Counted from the first letter of the stretch, positions 46,428 to 58,624 are shown. The stretch: DNA of 64,000 nt from Boletus sp. NGJ (GCA_019096195.1 JAGTXK010000134.1:186001-250000), one strand, 5' to 3'. Made by a program: numbers and translations. The notes: generated from the sequence alone by a model not told the origin.

Positions 46428-49400
46428 AGCAGCAGCACATCAAGTGCTAGCTTAATATTGGGCACTCCCTCTGCTACAGCTTCCACAGTCATGATCCTAC
46501 CCAATGATCTGCTGCCACGGTTGTCTCTGATTCAGATCCCAGATAGATCCTTGATCAGTAGCTCTAAACACCATCTTGAAAACAATGATAAGTTGGACTT
46601 CCAATTGGCAAAGTGACACTCTCCAGTTGGTGGGGCTACTAACCTGTCATCCATGGGTGTATTGGGATTGAATAGTGTTGATGTGTTGAGCCCTGCTACA
46701 AGTTGGATTAAAATTGTATCTAGCTCAAGTATTCAGGCCTTACATTGTATCTTTGGTGCACCTCCATAACATGTAGGCACCCAGATGCATATACTAGGCT
46801 TGTAGACAAGCTACCATTACCACTTGTCTTATATAATAATGAATTGTCCTTCCATTACTTGCTGATCAGCCATTTGTGATCAGATCAGCTCATTTGGACA
46901 AATGTTGAGCTCTGCTATGAGTTGAACCAAAATTTCATTTCTAGTTCACTTCACTGGACCCCATGGTAGTATATCATACTCATACTCTTAGTGCATAATA
47001 TATAGATACCAAATGCACCTGTGGACTTCATATTATGCAATGCAATGTTTCTTGACATACATCACCATTCCCCCATCACCTACAGAACAAAACAGTGAAA
47101 ATTCACCATACAGCCCCTTGTCCTCTCCACCTCTTCACAATGACCAAGTACAGAATCATCTATGAAAGTGACAACAACAACATTGAGGACAGTACAAGGA
47201 GATCTCAGACAGCTCCAGAGAAGCCACTCCAAGGTAGTGTATGCTATACCTATTCAGGATTGTCTCCTCTGAACCACTGCATTGGGGCTCAAGTTGTCTC
47301 TGATGGGACTGGAATACAATGTTCCAAGCATTCTGGGAGAGGTGGTGGGGGCCAATTGGCTCATATAAAGGAATTCAAATGAGTGCAAACAGAGAGGCCA
47401 AAACAGTCTTTGAAAATTAATATTGCTATACAAGAAGAAGATGTCAACTCCATGGCACCAACCTCTCAAGACTTTGGTGAACATAGCTCTCACACAAGAC
47501 AAGATGGTGGGGCCATCATATCCCAGACCCAAAAATAACCTACTCCCATTCAATTATCTCTGCAGCCAGAATTCTTACAACCAGCATCCAACCAGCAGTT
47601 TGGCTTCAGATTTCCAGGAACTGCATCTCAGATAGAGAGTAATACATGAGCTCCCACTCATACCTGGTTCTCTAAAATACCTTCACAGTCTTCATCACAA
47701 GGTTCTGGACCACAATCATCATGGAGTGCTTATTATTTTCAGGTGGGTCTTTGGGAACAAACTCAACTGGAGTGACATCTCATGCACTATCTGTCTGTTC
47801 TTCCATAGGTAAATGATGCCTGGATGGACAGCACGAACCCTCTCAATATCCACAAACTACTTCATGCCTGCCATCATCTGCTTCTATCACTCCCACTTTT
47901 ACAAACTCTTGTATCATGGCATCACACGTCAATGCACCAGATGACACAGTTGCTCAACATGATCATAAGCCATCTTTTCCAGTATGCCCTGCCTCTTCCA
48001 CTTCTCATATCTTGGCCCTGGATAATCCTCAATCTTTTCAGTCCAAACATTTTGAGCATGCCACCCCCTCTCTCATCACTGCAAGATTGCAGTGAATGTC
48101 TTCCTTCTATGGCTGATCATTGAAAATGAATAGACCTGATTGTAGTCTGTCCACTATCTCTGACCTCTACAATATAGAAGATATCCAGGTAAGCCTCTCA
48201 TTCAACAACCAACCTCTCAATGTACCATGCTAATCTATATATTCCCATCTCTCAAGATTGATAAGGTCTTCCCAAGCAAGGATAATAGGATCATAAAGGA
48301 AGCTCTTTATCAAGGAGAAGGTATGTCTCTAAAGTTATTAAATTCATATCACAATCTCATGATTTTGTCCCTTGCATTCAGGAGCATTGCATGCATATGA
48401 TATGTTATAGTAAACCCATTTAAGTATATGTCTACTAATTGCCTTCCACAAAGATGATGAAAATGGGTTAAGATCCTTGCCATCCCATAGTATGTTACAT
48501 TGCATCAGACAAATCATGCTAACTGCTAGTACCATAGACAATGATAATGGAACAAATGGAACAACCATGTGATCTCAAGAGAGTCAATCTGACATTGATC
48601 TACTCAATGATGAAACTCCAAGTCAGACATGTTTTCAACCCCATGAAAGCACTATAGCTACACACCATCAGAATAATCACACTCAAAGTACATTACACTG
48701 TGTTTGATGGTGACAACCTACCACTTTTATTGTAGACAATCCTGATAGGACAAACCTCAATGGCATGACTGAAATGTTCAACTATGATACCCACTATTTA
48801 TTGCTACCTCTCTACACTCTTGCACTACATATAGATGATACACTCACCTACCATCAACCAAGCTCCATTCTCACCTTACCTCACATACACCTAGAGTAGC
48901 CACTCATTGTATCCTTCCTCATATGATACACCATACCACTGATTATACCTACGTACGCTTTCACTAGCAGTACCCTCATCGTACCCATTATACCTACAAC
49001 ACCAAGTAGCCTCATGGCTAACACTGGCATTCACCACCACAAGCATAGGCCCACATGCCTCTAAACTACAACACCCCATGGACATATCTGATGCAGTGCT
49101 CAGTATCCACACAAAACCCATAGACCATACCTGATATAGCGCTTGGTACTCTACACAAGTACTCATCAGGAGTTCACCTCCAGATTCTCAACTCCTTCGC
49201 TCAACCCCCAATCCTCAGCTTACACCATAGATCATCCATCACACCTATTACAAGTACTAATCAAGCAACACTAGATTACCAACCTATTTATAGGGCACAC
49301 ATTCCGAGTACTTTGACCATCCCAAGCATTCTGAACATTCTGAGCATCCTGACCAGAACATTTCTGGAATCCTCCAGAAGCCCTATACTTAGATTTCACC

Positions 49401-50039
49401 TTTCATTTCATCTCACATTCCTATCTATTAGTTCCTTCTGATATATCACAATGTAGCCATGCCTAGAGCATCATGGACTACATTCTACTTACTGTACATG
49501 CATATACCACATGCATCTCGTTCCACCATTTCTCTCTTTCGCTATTGGACACTAACATTCCTTGTTTCTGTGATGTCATACCCAGTATCCACAACGTCAT
49601 AGCATAGCACAGTCTGTGTGCCACTATTGGTAGTATATAATGTAGCTGGTAGAGCACCATGTTTCACTTAGCTTTGAAATTGCCTTTCTCTCACTCACAT
49701 ATTGCTTTAGTTAGCAACACTTGAGATATTAGGTCTAGGTTTCATCTTCTATTTGTTGCTTGTTCCTTTCAATAATCTATCAACCAAGTCAACCTACCAC
49801 ATCTAATGACCTGACCCCAAGCCAACTATCTCTGCCCATGCAACCACCTGAGAACATTGTGACCATGCACCACTGATGCAACCATGCCCTGCACTTGCCA
49901 AGCAATTTGCAGTTACTTGCAGCTAGAAAGCAGCAGGCTAGGTCTGCTAACCACACTATAGATAGAGTTGCAAATAATAACAATGGCTAGAACTGCTCTA
50001 CTGACCTTCCAGCAGACCTGGTAATGGAACATGCAGAAC
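46428..50039. other. Long CpG-poor stretch without an assignable gene
   Basis: Several short open frames occur (for example 47095-47382 and 47824-48123), but none shows a family I recognise and the frames do not connect. A segment near 48240-48330 (DKVFPSKDNRIIKEALYQG) looks protein-like and may belong with the remnant at 50040-51060. The part from about 49320 to 49640 has promoter-like features listed separately. Confidence 0.35.
49320..49640 (+). promoter_or_regulatory. Promoter-like region: heat-shock-element-like cluster and TATA box
   Basis: Between about 49323 and 49382 there are repeated GAA/TTC units, including AGAACATTTCTGGAA and the inverted pair TTCTGGA...TCCAGAA, resembling a heat shock element array. 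A TATATAA lies at 49634-49640. This could be an old promoter or a solo LTR; no TG...CA ends or second copy were found in the window. Confidence 0.25.
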
Positions 50040-51060
50040 CCTAGCAACTTCAATATTATGATACCAACTCATGATTGTGATTAAATGTGTGAAACAATGT
50101 TCCCACTGTGATGCTGCTTCTATTGATTCTTTCCCTATCTGTGTGACATTTAATACTAAAGTTGTTGAGTATATTGATGAGGTGATCACAGAATGTCAAG
50201 CTCAAGGCCTGATTATTTCTGATGGCAAGTTATTGCATTTTAACCATAGTACCCATTCTAAATGATCAGAATTTCCAGACTGGTGGCCACACCATGCATC
50301 AAACATTATGAGACTTGTGTATACTCTCCACTCTTATAATCTTTTACCTATGCTAGCTATGGAAGGACCTTGGTAACTGGTGCTCTGCATTGCCTGTACA
50401 TTTGTCACTCAGCAATACAACTGGGATTCCAAAAACTGCCATGAGCACAACATCAAGATTGCAAATCGCCTTGTGGGCAATGGTGGCCTATTTTTAGGGA
50501 TAGAGCTAATGCCAAGGTAAGATGACTCATTTGAATTCATTCTGACTTGATGCTGCCACTAGAGACACATCAATAACCCACCCTCTCAGGGCCTATTATT
50601 GAATTCTTTTATACCAGCCCTGCTTTAGTTGGCAAGTTGGTTTCCAAAAGTCTATGCTGAAGATGTTCCAAGAGCCATGGTGGCCATTGCTGTCATAGCT
50701 GTTTATTTCCTGGTCTTGTTTTTTTATATATCTTGACACTGATCGACTGAGAGCTCAAGGTCATGCTTGACAAGGTTGCTTCAGGCCAAGGTGAAATTAA
50801 CTTCAGGATCAACACCTACTCACCAGTCTATACTGAAATTCTTGAGGTAATGAGCAATTGTGACATGAACACCATTCACTGCACCAAAACAATGGCCTTG
50901 TGCAAGCAATGGGCTCAACTGAGGAGATAAGCATCCTTTTACAGTACTTTACATTACATCTCTGATGTGACATAGTGTCCAGTACTAAGGGTACAAGTAA
51001 TGGAGAACAGATTGTTGCTGGATGTGGCTTTGATGTCAACCTTGACTAACATGCTGTGAT
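50040..51060 (+). pseudogene. Remnant resembling DUF6532-type hypothetical protein
   Basis: Protein-like pieces in changing frames include CVKQCSHCDAASIDSFPICV (50091-50150), TSPALVGKLVSK near 50610-50650, VYAEDVPRAMVAIAVIAVYF near 50650-50710, and GEINFRINTYSPVYTEILEV near 50790-50845. The last two, in this order, recall the C-terminal part of basidiomycete proteins annotated DUF6532, whose function is unknown. Stops and shifts break it. The family call is from memory of the pattern and is weak. Confidence 0.33.
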
Positions 51061-51179
51061 TCATACTATGCTTATGTAGATTATAATATACCTTGTCATT
51101 CTGTTGCAATTTCTAAAATACTGTTATTTAACGAAACTCTATTTGAAGGTGCATCAGTAAAAACAGGACTAACTGTCCA

Positions 51180-52085
51180 GTAACATAGTGCCGATAGTGA
51201 GGGTCCAACTGAATAGTGGTTTGATAGTACTATAACAGTGTCTCATAGTCTGTTCATACTGTGGCCATGGTCTATTTTAGTATTCTCATAGTATCTCATA
51301 GTGTCTTATAGTATTCTCATAGTACTTCTATAGTGGTCATAGTGATGCCATAGTATACATAGTGCTCCCATAGTGGCTTAGCAATCCCAATCCCAATCCA
51401 ATTTCAAGCCAATTCTAATTTCAAATTCAATCAAATATTAATTCTATTAATCCTAATATTAATCCTAATCCTAATCCTGATCCTAACCCTGATCCCAGTT
51501 CCAGTCCAATCCAAATCCCAATCCCAATCTTCTAATTCTAATGATTTACAAAGTGAAGTGTTGACTTCATGTAATGAGTAGAGAAGAATAAAATTGAGAA
51601 ACAAGAGGGTGTGAGAAGTTTTTGAAGTCTGGCTTGTTTATATAAGGATGGTGGCACAAACAATGTCCGCTTTTTTAACACTGAGTATGGGAAAATAGAC
51701 TTGGATATTTTTTTTAAGTGTAGGTCTACACTTTTGGTACACATTGTGACTACCTTTTTACTACACTTTGGTGCGCATTTTTGATACACTTTTGGTACAC
51801 TTTGTTTGCTACACTGTACTGCACTCTGCTACACTTTTGTTTGCTTTTTTTACTATGCTTTGTTTACTACACTTTTGCTACATTTGGTGTGCATCCTTGC
51901 TACACTGCACTACACTTTTTGTACACTTTTTGACTACACTCTTTGTATACTTTTAATTTAGGATTAGGATTAGGATTAAGATTAGCTTAAAATTAATACT
52001 ATAACTATAATGACTACAATGAATATACTATGAATACTATGAATACACTTTTAATACTATGACACTATGAGCACTATGATGAAAT
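51180..52085. repeat. Inverted repeat with degenerate microsatellite arms
   Basis: The left arm is a run of CATAGT-like units (51185-51385) followed by AATCC(T/C)-like units (51388-51530). The right arm mirrors it: GGATTA units (51959-51984), then ACTATG units (52000-52075). Between them (51540-51955) lies sequence rich in TACACTTTT-like units with a TATATAA near 51638. Each arm holds the same two motif types in mirror order, so the whole could fold back on itself. No coding sequence is seen. Confidence 0.55.
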
Positions 52086-52089
52086 CCTG

Positions 52090-52401
52090 TATTTACTTAT
52101 GGTTGTATAATCACCCATTGCATCTCTTGGCTGGTTTTCTGGCCTTTCCACATGCCTACAAGACTGTTAGAGGCCAGTAGCCTTCTGTGGTGCAGAACTC
52201 TGAACCTAAAAATACTAAAAACACTGAAATTCATTTGATCTCAATTAGACAACACAAAACAGCATTGCTGGTCATATCCAAGTCAAACAGTATTCTTTTC
52301 AACAAAAACTGGTGAGTGGTTGAGTAGGCAGAGTCGATGAAAGATAGAATACTTTTTAAAGACCAATTTTCCCACATGGACAACTCATGTGAAAAGTACA
52401 G
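52090..52401 (-). mobile_element. Second DDE_3-type transposon copy, 5' end only
   Basis: The reverse complement aligns at roughly 85% by eye with 28031-28340. It covers the same terminal CTGTACTTTTCACAT, the leader, and the transposase start (SQEMQWVIIQ near 52110). A TA lies just outside (52402-52403). The rest of the transposon is missing; the microsatellite-armed inverted repeat begins where it stops. Confidence 0.75.
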
Positions 52402-52403
52402 TA

Positions 52404-53344
52404 ATGTGAGAGAGATGGAATTTGAGAACCTTGCACAGTTTCTGTTAACTCACAACTAACGATTCTAAAATCTGTGCTTGGATGAAAGATTCCTCTTCCA
52501 TGAACATCAGGACTGAAAAACAGAATGTAGTTCATGATCTCTGATGAAGACAACATGATGGTGTATGTGCAACATTCTGAACCCCTGCCCCCCCTTTCTG
52601 CCTTTGATCACCATATGATGTTGACACAAGGCAATACTAATATTTAGAACAGGTTTAAATGTTGTGCAAAATGTGAAGACAGTAGTTGAAGTTTAGTTTG
52701 ACAATTGTGCCATGGTAAAACTGAGAATTTATGCACTATTTTGTATGCCAGTTAAAACTTTGAGTGCGGACTAACATCCTTTCTCATATTAAATATTGGA
52801 TTAAATAACAAGTTTGAATACAAACTATATGAAATCAATAACTTTAAGTATATGATTCACACCCTTTACCTCAAAATTTATTGTGTGTAGCATGGTAGCC
52901 AGAATTTGAAATATAGATGAACAAAAGAACTAGGGGTATTTTTGAAGTTTAAACTGGGAATGAATGTGTTGACAATATTTAAAGTTGTGGTAACAACAAA
53001 AACCCCTGCCCAATCATTGCCTGATGAGGACCCTCTCATGACCTGTTCATCTCCCATGTCAAGTGTGACCATCCCCTGCTCATCATTTCCAGTGTTCCAA
53101 TCATGCCCCCAATCTATGCAAATATACCTGCAAGTCAGGCATAAGAGTATCCTGGGTAAGTGTCAGCATCCCAACTATTGCCAGCATCAAATATGTACTC
53201 TTCAGATTTCAATACCCAACACCTGTATTCATCTTTGTGGGAGAGTGGGGGAGAGGGGGTAGAGCACATTCTTGCTGGCTGTTCATTCTGATCTTTACTG
53301 ATAGTAGCAGTTAGCAATAGTTAGTTACATGATTTCCATCAGTA
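52404..53344. other. Unassigned stretch
   Basis: No gene, RNA or repeat that I can support. A few short open frames (for example 52942-53262) show no recognisable family. Confidence 0.35.
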
Positions 53345-53560
53345 GTCCAATGAGGTGGACATTATCAATAAATCTTACATCTGGTTCTGCCACATTGCAA
53401 GACAAGCATGGTAAAGTGTACACATCACAAGACAATCCAATGAAGCAGACATTATCAATGGGTGCTACATATGTTCCACTGCATTGCAAGACAAGCATAG
53501 TAAAGTGTACACAGGTATATAATACAACCAAGGCAGACATTATTAATGAATCATACAAAA
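53345..53560. repeat. 90-bp tandem repeat, about 2.4 copies
   Basis: The motif ACATTATCAAT recurs at 53359 and 53449 and, with one change, at 53537. CATTGCAAGACAAGCAT and GTAAAGTGTACACA recur at the matching offset. The two full units differ mainly by transitions. Confidence 0.85.
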
Positions 53561-53740
53561 CTCAGTACAAATATCTATTTACAACCTTAAAACTTTAATG
53601 TTCTAACTCAGAGAAAGGGATGAAAATACATTGCAGCTCTTTATCAGAGAGAGGGCTATTCCACTTTGAATGGAGCCAAAGCTTGGCAACATGCAGGAAG
53701 GATCACAACCAGGGTGTGCAGCATGTCTTAAGGGCAAGTT

Positions 53741-54441
53741 TCAGAGGTAATGACTAATTATAAAGCAATGTAGACTTACAATAACATGAGGATTGTCCAA
53801 GGGGTGAGAAACTGCAAAGAAAACTTTCCTAATGAAACATGCACAAAAGTCAACATTTTTTGTGGGTGCCAATGGATCATCAATGTCACCAGGAATGTTT
53901 ACTTGAAGTTTTCTAATGTCTGTAAAGAGCTCTGTACAAGCCAAGAGAATACACAAAAGACTGCATTTGTCAGACACCTGGTTCAGTTGCACAGTCAGGC
54001 ATTTAAAGGTGGATGTGATATCCACAAGACCTGTCAGAGCTATGATAATTGCTAGTGAAGCATTGAGGGTTGTCAGAGATGGGAGGTGGGTTGGGGATCT
54101 GCATTGCTTGATAAGGTCAAGTGAGTGGGGTGCATGGCAGCTGAGCCAGAGATGTTCTACTCTGTGCCTTTGTAGAAACTAGATATAGGACAAGTGTCAT
54201 CGATTTTTAATGTGGAGAGATGGAGTAGTGTAAGAGATCATAGCAGAGTGGACCATTGATCAGGTACTAAGGAAGTGTTGATGAGTGTGAGATCCTGCAG
54301 TGGAGCATTGCATAGAGCTGTAAGAGTAAAGGAAGTACAAGTGGATGCAAAGAGAAGTGGAGATTTGATATGAAGAACTTGGATGTTGCTGGGGCAGGTT
54401 GAGATAGAGTAATGGTCATTGACACATACCTTGGTCATCAT
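53741..54441 (-). pseudogene. F-box/LRR-like protein remnant
   Basis: On the minus strand, a Leu-rich sequence near 54440-54240 (IQVLHIKSPLLF, then LCNAPLQDLTLINTSLVPDQ and WSTLL) has the spacing and wording of leucine-rich repeats in the large F-box-like families of agaricomycetes. A further Leu-rich frame runs from 54025 to 53741 (LYILACTELF-like helices and IRKLQVNIPG). The usual F-box helix would lie upstream, toward 54900, but I cannot recognise it. It is shorter than a full protein and its frames do not join, so it is a remnant. The LRR assignment is moderately supported; the F-box link is by family habit only. Confidence 0.45.
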
Positions 54442-55069
54442 ATGTCAGATGCCATGACAGAATAGTGCTTCATACCCTAATGCCTGGATGCTTTCTAATA
54501 GAGATCAGAGTGCTGGGAAGTCTCTAAATGGAGCTGAATAAAAAAGAGATATGCATGTTGAATTGGCTCAAGACCTCTGAGATTTGAAGAATGTTCCAAG
54601 GGTACACAATTCCTAGTCAGTTGTCTCTCCTGACGTAGAAAACCAGATGACTCGTTGGATTATAAATGCATTAGTATATTGCCAAAGAGAAAGCACTTTG
54701 AGGCCTCTCTCCATCACTTCTAGCCATCCATTTATGTTAGGGCTTCAAAAGTTCACTTTAGTAGAATAGTGTGGTGCTATGATCTCCTATAGCTGCTTGC
54801 AAATCTGGGACAGCTTGTGTGACAGTTTCTCACTGAGTTCTTTTGGGATCTGAAGGGTAGCTCATTGGGAAGATGCCAAAGCATGCACTCCTACAAGTTG
54901 TTAAGGTGTGAAGGTGGTATATATAAAAGATCAAGTGCTCATCATCCACAGACATAGCCCATTATACACATTTCTACTCACTGAGTGACTACCATTCTCA
55001 GGGAGCAGCTGTATCTTACATTAGTGTCTATAGTAAAGATGGTGCGCAGCACACATACAAATCCTTCTC
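54442..55069. other. Unassigned stretch, possibly the 5' part of the LRR gene
   Basis: No motif is clear. Its position upstream of the minus-strand LRR remnant means it could hold that gene's decayed N-terminus. Confidence 0.25.
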
Positions 55070-55720
55070 ACTTCTGAAGTTAGCCTTCCTCTTGTACATG
55101 CTAGTTGGAGTCAGAGAATCTGTTGGCTCAATTGAGTGACATAGTTTCTTTGCTAAAGGTGTGGGTGAATCATTGCTGCTTCTGGTGTCAGTCTTGCTCT
55201 TGCACATGCTCTTCAGAGAAAGTGGGAGATCTCCTCTGAAAGCATTAGGTCTATATGGCTGCGACCAAAGTGAGCATATTTAGAAGGAAGTATAGCATGC
55301 ATGTATGCATGCAGGGAATAATGGAAATGGTAAAGTAATTCTTTTGGCTGGAGATGCAGCCTTTCTTTTATGCATGCTCTTTAGAGAAGGGAGATCTGTT
55401 CTGATCACTTCAGATCTACACAGCTGTGATCATACTGAGCATATTCAGACGAAAGCATGGTGTATATGTACACATAAAGAGGATAATGGAAATGGAAATC
55501 TTTTGGCTGGAGGTGCAACCAATGACAGATCTTCCTCTTGAGCTCTTAAATGAGCTTTTCTTTTGTGTATGCTCTGCAGAGAAGGGAGGAGATCTAACAT
55601 GAGAGCCTCCTATCTATGTGGCTGAGGTCTAGTGAATACTTGGAAGAAGACATAACTGGCACATACAGATGAACAAGAGAATGGCAAAAAGACTTCAGCC
55701 GGTGAAGATTTGCTATTCAT
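55070..55720. repeat. Imperfect tandem repeat of about 170-195 bp
   Basis: A block with a Cys/Leu-coding look (TGCATGCTCTTTAGAGAAGG and relatives) recurs near 55205, 55373 and 55568, with a weaker start near 55097. Each is followed by an AGATCT-containing segment and then by GATAATGGAAATGG-type or AACAAGAGAATGGC-type sequence. Three diverged units are clear. Confidence 0.7.
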
Positions 55721-56213
55721 ATCTGAATACTAATCAGGAAGAGAAGCAAGTAGGTCTTTTTCGTAACATTGACCACCTGTTCATGTTAAGTACCTGATCA
55801 ATCTTATTGTTAGCAAGTCATCAACAGAGGCAGAGACAACATTGTACCCTGACCCTACTTAACTCTTATCACTAACCACATGTATTATTGTCTTCCTTCA
55901 TTCCATAGATCTTATTGTTATGGTTGTCAACAGACAACACCAACCCCCCTAATACATTGTCATTGCATAGGTGGAAGAGTTTGCAACCTGACGGAGGCAA
56001 GGTTAATATAGTGAATTGAACTCAGCTAGGAAAGGCCAAATTGGGACAACCCACTGTTGCCAAACAATAAACCTCCCGAAGTCTTTTACTAGTAATATAA
56101 TTTATAAGGGCAACATACTATTATTAATTGAAGGCAGGCTCATTGTAAGTGCTAGGGAAAACAATAAGAGGCAGTCTTTGTGAGATCATGTCCTGGAAAT
56201 GTACCATTATTGA
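55721..56213. other. Unassigned stretch
   Basis: No gene or repeat recognised. It precedes the WD40 remnant and could hold its lost 5' end. Confidence 0.3.
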
Positions 56214-57340
56214 TTGGACAAGAAAAATAAGAGAAACAACAAGAGAGAGCATTGTGAGTGCCATCATGAGTCCAATGCTTATAAGCCCAATATTCAATTC
56301 ACCCACAACACTTCATCAATATTCTTTCAATTCTCTACTCCCAATCAATATGAGCTCAATGCTAGGCTTACAGGTTATCAGCATGCCATATTGTGCCTTG
56401 CTATTTCACATGATAAAAATCTACTGGCAAGTGGAGGTGAGCAAAATCTTGCTAAGGAAACATTGTGCAACTAACTGTGCTTAGAAATTGATGGGTTATG
56501 AATATGGGATTTGCAGCAATGGATCCAAGCCCTGAAGCTTAACTAGATGCAAAATCCCTGTGACCTTGTTACATGTGTAGCATGGCTGACTCAGAGAGAC
56601 AATGTTTAGAAAACCCTATTAGCAGGAACAGGACTTGATTATGTCATCATATGGAGATAGTGTAGAAATGCAGTTGCTGAGTTCACAGAAGTTTGGTCAA
56701 GAAGAATCAGCACTGGGATAGAAATAATGCATCTTATCTGCAAAGCTGTCAGAGTCAATTTCCATGTCATAACAGCTACTTGCAAAAAGTGCATTCAACT
56801 CTAGTCCATTGATTTCAAAATATAATTTATCTAATATCTTTAGTATTGAACTTGCCTCTACAGTTCTGTGGACATTGTATTTTCATGGCAAAGATGTTAT
56901 TGTCTTTGGCATGTATAATGGAGAAATATAAGCCAGTTCAGACAATAACTAAGCTTAAACTTATCTGAGTCTCAATCAGCTATGGGTAGGAATGGTTCTA
57001 TTGTCACAACACAGTTAACAGGTAGAATGATGTACATTGCCTGTATACTTGCTCACATTTCATAGCTAAGTATATTATTAGCAGTGGAGCAGCAGTAGAT
57101 CAATCCCATACTTACTTTGTCCTTGACAAGACTATCACTGGGTTTAGTCTACATTGTCTGGACGATGGAACATGTATCCAAATGTATGACATAAAGCCTA
57201 CAAAGATGTATTCTAAGCAGGTAGTTTTTGCTGAGTGGTGTGAGATGATTGTGGGTGGTGGGAGAAATGGAAAGGTGTTCATATTTAACAAGGGAATGTC
57301 ACAAATTTCCATAAGCCATGCCAAGGCATTGGCATGACTA
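56214..57340 (+). pseudogene. WD40-repeat protein remnant
   Basis: The clearest blocks are GYQHAILCLAISHDKNLLAS with a following GG near 56380-56445, which is a WD40 blade start; TLLAGTGLDYVIIWR near 56615-56660; FTEVWSRRISTGIEI near 56680-56730; HTYFVLDKTITGFSLHCLDD near 57100-57160; and KQVVFAEWCEMIVGGGRNGK and VFIFNKG near 57217-57290. This order matches a multicopy WD40 protein common in ectomycorrhizal and other agaricomycete genomes. WD40 propellers are binding scaffolds with no enzymatic activity of their own. Several shifts and stops break it, and CpG is nearly absent. No transposase is directly attached. Confidence 0.7.
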
Positions 57341-57773
57341 TTAAGGCATAATTTCCCACCCCCCCTTTTTAGACATACCAACGGCATCCACTTTTCCTGC
57401 TCATGTCAGTGTCATGGTTTCCGAGGCCATAACAAGGCCATTATCACTATCACTCATTCATTATCATTACCTAATCCAGATATACCATAACAGTCAATGC
57501 CCTTGGGTGAGGAGGTCATGATAAGATCTTATTATATTAGAGTTTTCCATTATCATCCATTGTCATGGTGAACTTGACATGCTAATGGAACCCCACTATT
57601 ACAACCACCCCATTCTTCGTCTGATGCACCTCCGAGCAATTTCAACTCACCTCTCTCAATTGTTGTGCTTCTAGTGTATTAATTGTTCCAGGTGTAGCAA
57701 TGGTGCCAGCTGAGGCAGTTCTGGTGAAGATACGAAATCACTAATGTCATTGACAATCAGTAACATGCTAAGA
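57341..57773. other. Unassigned stretch
   Basis: No gene recognised. It may be the decayed 3' end of the WD40 gene and then the host site of the Tc1 fragment. Confidence 0.3.
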
Positions 57774-58141
57774 TACAGTGGCTTAAAAAAGTGTCCCAAT
57801 GTTTGGCTATTTTGCAAAGACTTGACATTTGCAAAAGAACCAAAAGGTATTAGCCCTAACCCTTGCTGGGCCATTGATAGCCCTAATCCTTGCCCTGAAG
57901 ATGAGCCCTTAGTCATATAATTTGGTTGTCATGGCACTCAGATATAGCCATATTAAAGTGACATGTCATTGGGACACTTTTTTGAGCAACATTTCTATTC
58001 TTCAATTTAGTACTTTGTATGCCCTCCCTTTGCTTTTATCACTGCCTCTAGTCTTCTAGGCATACTCTCTATTAATCCTTGACACTCATCAACCTCTATC
58101 TTCCCCCACTCCACTTCAATTCTCTCCCAAAGCTCCCATAC
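57774..58141 (-). mobile_element. Tc1/mariner transposon fragment cut by Gypsy copy C
   Basis: TA at 57774-57775 is followed by CAGTGGCTTAAAAAAGTGTC, a typical Tc1-type terminal repeat. On the minus strand the transposase C-terminus reads LWERIEVEWGKIEVDECQGL and then IESMPRRLEAVIKAKGGHTKY, ending about 160 bases inside the end. This is close to, but clearly different from, the C-terminus of the Tc1 copy at 28345-38224. The reading is clean up to 58141, where the LTR of Gypsy copy C begins, so the rest lies beyond the window's right edge. Confidence 0.82.
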
Positions 58142-58622
58142 TGTAATAATATAGGAAATTTTCAAACTTTCAAAACGCTTACTTACTTTTCATTTCTTCA
58201 ACTCTTTTCTTCATAAGTCACGTGACTGTGCACATGACCATGGGAACACATCACATGATAGGTCTAGAACCTATGACGTCATATGACATCATACCTCATG
58301 TGATCCACGCCTCTTTAATTTCCGCTCTTCTCACACAGCCCATATTAATCTCGTCTTACCATACGTAGTAGTTTATCACACGCACTGCTTGGTCCGTGCG
58401 CATTCTCTTCATGTATATAAACTAGCACTTTGACGACTGGTATCCCCAGTCTAATCCATTTGTCTCTTCCTCCAATAACCTATTAGCTTCGGCCATCGGT
58501 CGTCGTAGGGTTAGGAATAGTCAGGCCTAAGACTCCCCACCTGATTCGCTCAGCCAGGACTCGTGTAGCCTGCGAAGTAGTTCCGAGCCTTGTGGATTGT
58601 TTTCCGAAAGGGATTCATAACA
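58142..58622 (+). repeat. 5' LTR of Gypsy copy C
   Basis: 481 bp, from TGTAATAATA to CATAACA. It carries a TGACGTCA palindrome (58274-58281), a TATA box (58414-58420) and the sequence CAGTCTAATCCA (58447-58458), complementary to the primer-binding site. Confidence 0.92.
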
Positions 58623-58624
58623 CT

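Noticed and set aside
51388-51530. Possible interstitial telomere (AATCCT/AACCCT units)
   Set aside because: Units are too degenerate and are mirrored 430 bases away as part of an inverted repeat; no clean TTAGGG run is present.
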